Assembly (NCBI GenBank): GCA_028869495.1
Contig: JAGWRY010000014.1
Span: 1-5,210, forward strand
Reading direction: 5' to 3'
From: Elusimicrobiota bacterium
Lineage (GTDB): Bacteria > Elusimicrobiota > Elusimicrobia > UBA1565 > UBA9628
DNA length: 5,210 nt
Below the pieces are notes generated by a model. The model did no database searches. It saw only the letters and a list, made by a program, of their open reading frames with translations, and was not told where the DNA came from. The position numbers and the translations under genes were made by a program. Of this stretch, positions 1-5,210 are shown in pieces. The stretch's first letter is position 1; each line of letters starts with the position of its first letter.

Positions 1-841
1 CCATGTCCACCAGGCAGCCCTCGCGCGAGACGCCGAAGCCGTGGATCATCTCGAACTCGGCGGTGCGGTAGGGCGGCGCCACCTTGTTCTTGACGATCTT
101 GACGCGCGCGCGCGCACCGACGACGACGTCGCCGTCCTTGATGTTCTCGATGCGGCGGATCTCGAGGCGCTGGGTCGCGTAGAACTTGAGCGCGAGGCCG
201 CCGGTCGTCGTCTCCGGGTTGCCGAACATCACGCCGATCTTGTTGCGGATCTGGTTGATGAAGATCAGCGTCGTGTGGCTCTGCGAGACGACCGCGGTGA
301 GCTTGCGCAGGGCCTGGCTCATCAAGCGCGCCTGCAGGCCCATGTGGGAGTCGCCCATCTCGCCCTCGATCTCGGCCTTGGGCACCAGCGCCGCGACCGA
401 GTCGATGACGATCACGTCGATCGCCGAGGAGCGCACCAGCTTCTCGGTGATCTCGAGCGCCTCCTCGCCGCAGTCCGGCTGGGCGATCAGCAGCGAGTCG
501 ATGTCGACGCCGAGAGCCCGCGCGTAAGCGGGGTCCATCGCGTGCTCGGCGTCGATGTAGGCGGCCGCGCCCCCGGCCTTCTGCGCCTGCGCGACGGCCT
601 GCAGGGCCAGCGTCGTCTTGCCCGAGGACTCCGGGCCGTAGATCTCGATGATGCGCCCGCGCGGGAAGCCCCCGACGCCGAGCGCGAGGTCGAGGGACAG
701 AACCCCGGTCGGGACCACGTCGATCTTGATCTTCGCGGCGCGGTCGCCGAGCTTCATGACCGCTTCCTTGCCGTACGCCTTCTCGATCTGAGCCAGCGCC
801 AAGTCCAGCGCCTTCGCCTTGCCCGAGTCCATGTTCGCCAT
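1..841 (-). CDS. recA: RecA recombinase, C-terminus cut by window edge
   Basis: RecA is the ATP-dependent DNA strand-exchange protein. It forms filaments on single-stranded DNA in the cytoplasm, drives homologous recombination and stimulates LexA self-cleavage in the SOS response. The 280 visible residues read without a stop. Walker A GPESSGKT is at 69-76, the YIDAEHAMDP segment holding the catalytic glutamate (E99) is at 95-104, and Walker B VIVIDS is at 143-148. DNA-binding loop L1 lies around 156-168, and L2, with FINQIRNKIGVMFGNPETTT, spans about 194-213. Full-length RecA is about 350 residues, so roughly the last 65-75 (the C-terminal domain) lie outside the window. The ATG at 841 is preferred over an in-frame ATG at 832 because AGGAGGGA sits 11 nt before it. 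The gene has its own SOS-type promoter and is separated by 161 bp from the upstream lipoprotein gene. Identification is by direct reading of conserved motifs and is very secure. Confidence 0.98.
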   Translation of the reverse strand, partial: MANMDSGKAKALDLALAQIEKAYGKEAVMKLGDRAAKIKIDVVPTGVLSLDLALGVGGFPRGRIIEIYGPESSGKTTLALQAVAQAQKAGGAAAYIDAEHAMDPAYARALGVDIDSLLIAQPDCGEEALEITEKLVRSSAIDVIVIDSVAALVPKAEIEGEMGDSHMGLQARLMSQALRKLTAVVSQSHTTLIFINQIRNKIGVMFGNPETTTGGLALKFYATQRLEIRRIENIKDGDVVVGARARVKIVKNKVAPPYRTAEFEMIHGFGVSREGCLVDM

Positions 842-852
842 TGAGTGATTTC

Positions 853-860
853 TCCCTCCT
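853..860 (-). promoter_or_regulatory. recA ribosome binding site
   Basis: On the minus strand this reads AGGAGGGA, a near-perfect Shine-Dalgarno sequence, with 11 nt to the ATG at 841. The alternative in-frame ATG at 832 would be about 20 nt away, so this site decides the start in favour of a protein beginning MANMDSG. Confidence 0.85.
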
Positions 861-896
861 CGGCGCGCCGTTGAACCTCCAGCCCCCGAGGGCGGT

Positions 897-925
897 AGTA
901 TAACAGAAGTCGCGTTCGAACACAA
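897..925 (-). promoter_or_regulatory. recA sigma70-type promoter (-35/-10)
   Basis: On the minus strand the -10 is TATACT (897-902, 5 of 6 matches to TATAAT). A 17-nt spacer separates it from a weak -35, TTGTGT (920-925, 3 of 6 matches to TTGACA). Transcription would start near 890, giving a leader of about 50 nt that carries the ribosome binding site. The -35 hexamer lies wholly inside the LexA-type box at 917-930, so a bound repressor would block RNA polymerase. This is the expected arrangement for an SOS-controlled recA. The start point is inferred, not seen. Confidence 0.75.
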
Positions 926-957
926 GTTCGATTTTTGTTCGAATCCGTTCGAACGCG
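911..957. repeat. GTTCGA array with 11-bp outer inverted repeat in recA upstream region
   Basis: Four GTTCGA units start at 914, 926, 937 and 947, with start-to-start spacings of 12, 11 and 10 bp. The outer two are complete GTTCGAAC palindromes. The segment ends, CGCGTTCGAAC (911-921) and GTTCGAACGCG (947-957), are perfect reverse complements. The second and third units also make a GTTC-N7-GTTC direct repeat (926-940), the form of the alphaproteobacterial LexA box. The canonical SOS box at 917-930 uses parts of the first two units. The array covers the -35 and extends about 32 bp upstream of it. It could be a multi-dimer LexA operator or a site shared with a second regulator; the repeats are seen directly, their function is inferred. 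Confidence 0.8.
917..930. promoter_or_regulatory. LexA (SOS) operator, Gram-positive type
   Basis: The sequence CGAACACAAGTTCG has perfect CGAAC and GTTCG half-sites separated by 4 bp. The Bacillus subtilis LexA/DinR consensus is CGAAC-RNRY-GTTCG; the spacer here differs at one position. Its place over the -35 of recA, a classical SOS gene, supports LexA repression that is relieved when RecA filaments trigger LexA cleavage. No lexA gene is visible in the window, so the cognate repressor is inferred. Confidence 0.82.
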
Positions 958-994
958 CCGAGGCCCCTTCCCTACGCGCAAGGGCCCGGTAAAG

Positions 995-1020
995 TTCCGT
1001 CGTCAGCGCGGGCGACGGAA
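995..1020 (-). terminator. weak hairpin overlapping the lipoprotein stop codon, possible terminator
   Basis: An 8-bp perfect stem, TTCCGTCG with CGACGGAA, encloses a 10-nt loop that contains the TGA stop of the lipoprotein gene. On the transcribed strand it is followed by CTTTACC, only three consecutive Ts. A second imperfect hairpin (GGCCCTT with AAGGGGCC, about 962-986) follows without a T-tract. Together they may reduce readthrough into the recA promoter, but neither is a strong intrinsic terminator. Confidence 0.4.
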
Positions 1021-1533
1021 GCCGAAGACGCGCTGGTCGAAGATCTGGACGGTCGTGCGCCAGGCGACGGCGTCCGGACCCTGGCCCGGCAAGGGGACCT
1101 GCGTCGGGAAGACGCGCAGGACGGTCCGGCCGTCGGCCCACCAGAACTTCTCGTCCGAGCGCTGGGGCGCTCCGTAGATCAGCGCGTACTCGCCGGCCAG
1201 CTTCTCGACCGGCTGGCGGCGCGACGCGGACTGGTCGTAGACGGCCTCGATCTCGACGAGGCGGTCGTGCTTGAAGCCGAGGTAGAGCGAACTCAGGCGG
1301 CGAGGGAAGACCTTCGCCTGCCCGCGCTCGATGCGGTAGCGCTCGATCCCGGCGGAGGTCGTCTCGACGATCGGCCAGGGCTCGGCCGGCGGATAGACGT
1401 CCCGGACGTCCGGGAGCGCGTCGCCGAGGTCCAGGTTCTCGAGGTAGCGCTGGATCGCGGTCCCGCCGTCGGGGGCCGGCGCCGCGCACGCGCACGGCAG
1501 GAGGAGGAGGGCCGCCAGCAGGACGCGCCTCAT
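1003..1533 (-). CDS. small secreted protein, putative lipoprotein of unknown function
   Basis: This encodes 176 residues that I do not recognise as a named family. The N-terminus has two arginines, a hydrophobic stretch VLLAALLLLP (4-13), then cysteines at 14 and 16 followed by an Ala/Pro-rich segment. That layout looks like a lipoprotein signal peptide, but the residues before either cysteine (LLP-C, PCA-C) fit the lipobox poorly, so lipidation is uncertain. The mature part (about 60-170) alternates short strands and helices, with conserved-looking segments LYLGFKHDRLVEIEAVYD (83-100), LIYGAP (118-123) and FWWADGRTVLRVF (130-142). This suggests a small alpha/beta envelope domain. The ATG at 1533 is the only plausible start; GGCGGGGA 4 nt upstream is a weak ribosome site. 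It begins 11 bp after the hydrolase stop, so co-transcription and possibly translational coupling are likely. The open frame runs further upstream, but that part is antiparallel-free shadow coding inside the hydrolase gene and starts without a signal peptide. Confidence 0.8.
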   Translation of the reverse strand: MRRVLLAALLLLPCACAAPAPDGGTAIQRYLENLDLGDALPDVRDVYPPAEPWPIVETTSAGIERYRIERGQAKVFPRRLSSLYLGFKHDRLVEIEAVYDQSASRRQPVEKLAGEYALIYGAPQRSDEKFWWADGRTVLRVFPTQVPLPGQGPDAVAWRTTVQIFDQRVFGFRRPR

Positions 1534-1544
1534 CGCATCCCCGC

Positions 1545-2672
1545 CTAGAACCGCCGCCGGCGGCGGTTCGCGCGCTCGGCCAGGTATTTCGGCCCGGCGT
1601 AATCGGCGAAGGTCACATGCCCCAAGCGCGTGATGAATTCCTTCGCCTCCTTGTACGAGCGGTTCTGCCCGGTCAGCACGACCATCGCGTAGTCGCCGTT
1701 CGGCGTGAAGAAGATCGCGGCGTCGTGGCAGGCGCGGCGCTCGAGACCGGTCTTGTGCGCGATCTCCCAGCCGGGTGGCAGGCCCTTGGCCAGCCGCGAA
1801 ATGCCTTCGTGCGGCATCTTCAGGATGTCGAGCATCAGCGCGCTCGAGGCCTTGTCCACCGCCTGGCCCCGGTAGATCTTCTCGAGCAGCATCTCCATCT
1901 CGCGCGCGGTCGTGTAGTTCTCGTGTTCGACGCGGCCGCTGCGCAGGCTCATGCCCGACGCGTAGATCCCCGTATAAAGGAGGCCCATGCGCGGGAACTG
2001 CTGCTGGACGTAGCCGAGACCGAGACGGTCGAGGATCATCTTCGTCGCGGTGTTGTCCGACTCGGTGACCATGTGGATCAGCAGCTGGCGGACCGTGAAC
2101 TTGCTGCCGTCCGGATACCACTTGAGCGAGCCCGAGCCGCCGACGCGGCTGGAGCGCGTCAGCGTCAGCGTGTCGTCGAGGGAGAGGCCTCCGTCCCTCA
2201 TCCGGTAGAACGTCGAGATGATGATCGGGAGCTTGATCAGGCTCGCCGCCGGGTACAGGTCGTCGGGGTTGCGCGTCCAGGTCCGCCCGGTGCGCAGGTC
2301 CTTCAGGTAGACCGACACGCGGCCCGGATAGCGCGCGCAGAGCTCGTCGAGGCGCGACGTCATCTTGTCCCACGCGGCGTCCGCGGGCGCCGGGGCGATC
2401 GCCGGCCCGGGAGCCTCGCCGATCGTCGCCGCGGCGGGCGGCGCGCCCTCGCGGGGCGCGGACGCTCCCGGTAGGGAGGCCGGGGCCGGGATCTGCGCGA
2501 CCTCGACGTCCTCCGTCGGCGCGACGCGGCCGGACTCCTCCGACCAGTCGAGGCGGTAGCCGAGGCCGTAGGAGAGGCCGACGACGATCAGCGCCGAGAC
2601 GAACAGGAAATCCGCCCCCCGCGCGCGCAGGGCGTCCCAGCCGATCTTCCGTTCCGCGATCAGACGGCGCAT
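1545..2672 (-). CDS. membrane-anchored serine hydrolase, class A beta-lactamase/PBP fold
   Basis: The product is 375 residues. A basic N-terminus (R2, R3, K9, R16, R18) precedes one transmembrane segment at about 22-39, then an Ala/Pro-rich linker to about 98. The catalytic domain (about 100-358) belongs to the beta-lactamase-like penicillin-recognising fold. It has S144-L-I-K147, S205-D-N207 and K307-T-G309, with spacings of 61 and 102 residues close to class A enzymes. The class A omega-loop ExxLN motif that carries the deacylating glutamate is not recognisable; the equivalent stretch, around 240-257, is short (GRVEHENYTTAREM). This favours a peptidoglycan DD-peptidase or another serine hydrolase over a true beta-lactamase, but that is inference. 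The domain should face outside the membrane. ATG 2672 is the first start after an in-frame TGA, and the N-terminal anchor supports it, yet no good Shine-Dalgarno precedes it (GCCCTCTCCCTCGAC). The protein ends in a five-arginine run. It probably forms a transcription unit with the downstream lipoprotein gene. Confidence 0.9.
   Translation of the reverse strand: MRRLIAERKIGWDALRARGADFLFVSALIVVGLSYGLGYRLDWSEESGRVAPTEDVEVAQIPAPASLPGASAPREGAPPAAATIGEAPGPAIAPAPADAAWDKMTSRLDELCARYPGRVSVYLKDLRTGRTWTRNPDDLYPAASLIKLPIIISTFYRMRDGGLSLDDTLTLTRSSRVGGSGSLKWYPDGSKFTVRQLLIHMVTESDNTATKMILDRLGLGYVQQQFPRMGLLYTGIYASGMSLRSGRVEHENYTTAREMEMLLEKIYRGQAVDKASSALMLDILKMPHEGISRLAKGLPPGWEIAHKTGLERRACHDAAIFFTPNGDYAMVVLTGQNRSYKEAKEFITRLGHVTFADYAGPKYLAERANRRRRRF
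1548..1569. repeat. 22-bp perfect palindrome at hydrolase/lipoprotein junction
   Basis: Positions 1548-1558 (GAACCGCCGCC) and 1559-1569 (GGCGGCGGTTC) are exact reverse complements with no spacer. The palindrome encodes the final Asn-(Arg)5-Phe of the hydrolase and ends immediately before its TAG. In the mRNA it could fold into a stem of about 9 bp with a 4-nt loop, 14 nt before the lipoprotein ATG. No T-tract follows, so it is not a normal intrinsic terminator. It could affect mRNA stability or ribosome access, or be a by-product of an arginine run in GC-rich codons. Confidence 0.75.
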
Positions 2673-2710
2673 GTCGAGGGAGAGGGCTCCCGGTCAGAAT
2701 GAAACGGCGC

Positions 2711-2739
2711 GCGGGCCGCCGCCGGAGGCGGCGGCCCGC
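2711..2739 (-). terminator. GC-rich hairpin after clpC, probable terminator or attenuator
   Basis: A perfect 13-bp stem, GCGGGCCGCCGCC with GGCGGCGGCCCGC, has a 3-nt loop and begins about 10 bp after the clpC stop. On the transcribed strand it is followed by GCGCCGTTTCATTCT, a poor, delayed T-tract. Position and stem strength suggest transcription termination after clpC. The weak T-tract and the lack of room for a promoter before the hydrolase start at 2672 suggest that some readthrough feeds the downstream genes. Confidence 0.65.
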
Positions 2740-2748
2740 CCGGCGGGG

Positions 2749-5210
<2,462 letters not shown>

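Noticed and set aside
102..116. Alternating CG run, possible Z-DNA or repeat element
   Set aside because: It lies within recA codons for Ala-Arg-Ala-Arg in a GC-rich genome and needs no further explanation.
41..844. 267-codon open frame on the plus strand, antisense to recA
   Set aside because: The opposite strand encodes unmistakable RecA. The antisense product is Leu/Arg/Asp/Val-biased and matches no fold I recognise.
935..1177. 80-codon plus-strand frame leaving the recA operator, as a divergent SOS gene
   Set aside because: The symmetric operator made a divergent gene worth considering, but the frame is antisense to the lipoprotein gene, is rich in Arg/Lys/Trp, and has no ribosome site or plus-strand promoter that I can defend.
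1533..1538. Out-of-frame ATG CGA TGA mini-ORF overlapping the lipoprotein start
   Set aside because: Two codons plus a stop with no evidence of use; it is likely a chance product of the GATGCGATG sequence.
1534..2373. N-terminal extension of the lipoprotein frame, making a 456-residue protein
   Set aside because: The extension overlaps the hydrolase gene in another frame and is Arg/Pro/Asp-rich. The signal-like sequence starts at the ATG at 1533.
1617..2474. 285-codon plus-strand frame antisense to the hydrolase
   Set aside because: Its composition (Arg, Ala, Val, Asp) mirrors the antisense of a GC-rich gene, and the hydrolase frame carries all the catalytic motifs in order.

Overview
The window comes from a GC-rich bacterial chromosome. 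Codon positions are strongly GC-biased, which produces long open shadow frames on both strands. All four genes lie on the minus strand, in the transcription order clpC, a membrane-anchored penicillin-binding-protein/beta-lactamase-fold hydrolase, a small putative lipoprotein, then recA. Both ends are cut: clpC lacks its first dozen or so codons at the right edge, and recA lacks its last ~65-75 codons at the left edge. A ClpC-type unfoldase, a likely lipoprotein and a CGAAC-N4-GTTCG SOS box in front of recA point away from Gamma- and Betaproteobacteria. They fit a high-GC, non-proteobacterial or deep-branching lineage with a peptidoglycan wall. Elusimicrobiota-like or similar metagenomic phyla are possible, but the sequence alone does not settle this.

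Layout, right to left as transcribed. (1) 5210-2749: clpC, encoding an AAA+ unfoldase with two Clp-N repeats, a six-glutamine linker, two ATPase modules, a UVR motif and an LGF ClpP-docking loop. (2) 2739-2711: a strong GC hairpin with a poor T-tract, a probable terminator or attenuator. (3) 2672-1545: a membrane-anchored serine hydrolase with SxxK, SDN and KTG motifs but no recognisable class A omega-loop glutamate motif. (4) 1533-1003: a short unrecognised secreted or lipidated protein, 11 bp downstream and probably co-transcribed with the hydrolase. A 22-bp perfect palindrome forms the last codons of the hydrolase, just upstream of the lipoprotein start. (5) A weak hairpin overlaps the lipoprotein stop. 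(6) 957-842: the recA regulatory region. (7) 841-1: recA.

The genes do not form one obvious pathway. ClpC handles protein quality control, the middle pair looks like a cell-envelope module, and RecA is the DNA-repair and SOS recombinase with its own promoter. The most informative non-coding element is that promoter. A good -10 and a weak -35 at 17-bp spacing have the -35 buried in a Gram-positive-type LexA box. The box belongs to a wider array of four GTTCGA units enclosed by an 11-bp inverted repeat. I found no mobile elements, CRISPR arrays, tRNAs or rRNAs. Apart from the operator array the window is largely ordinary housekeeping sequence, and I do not see a convincing new multi-gene system.
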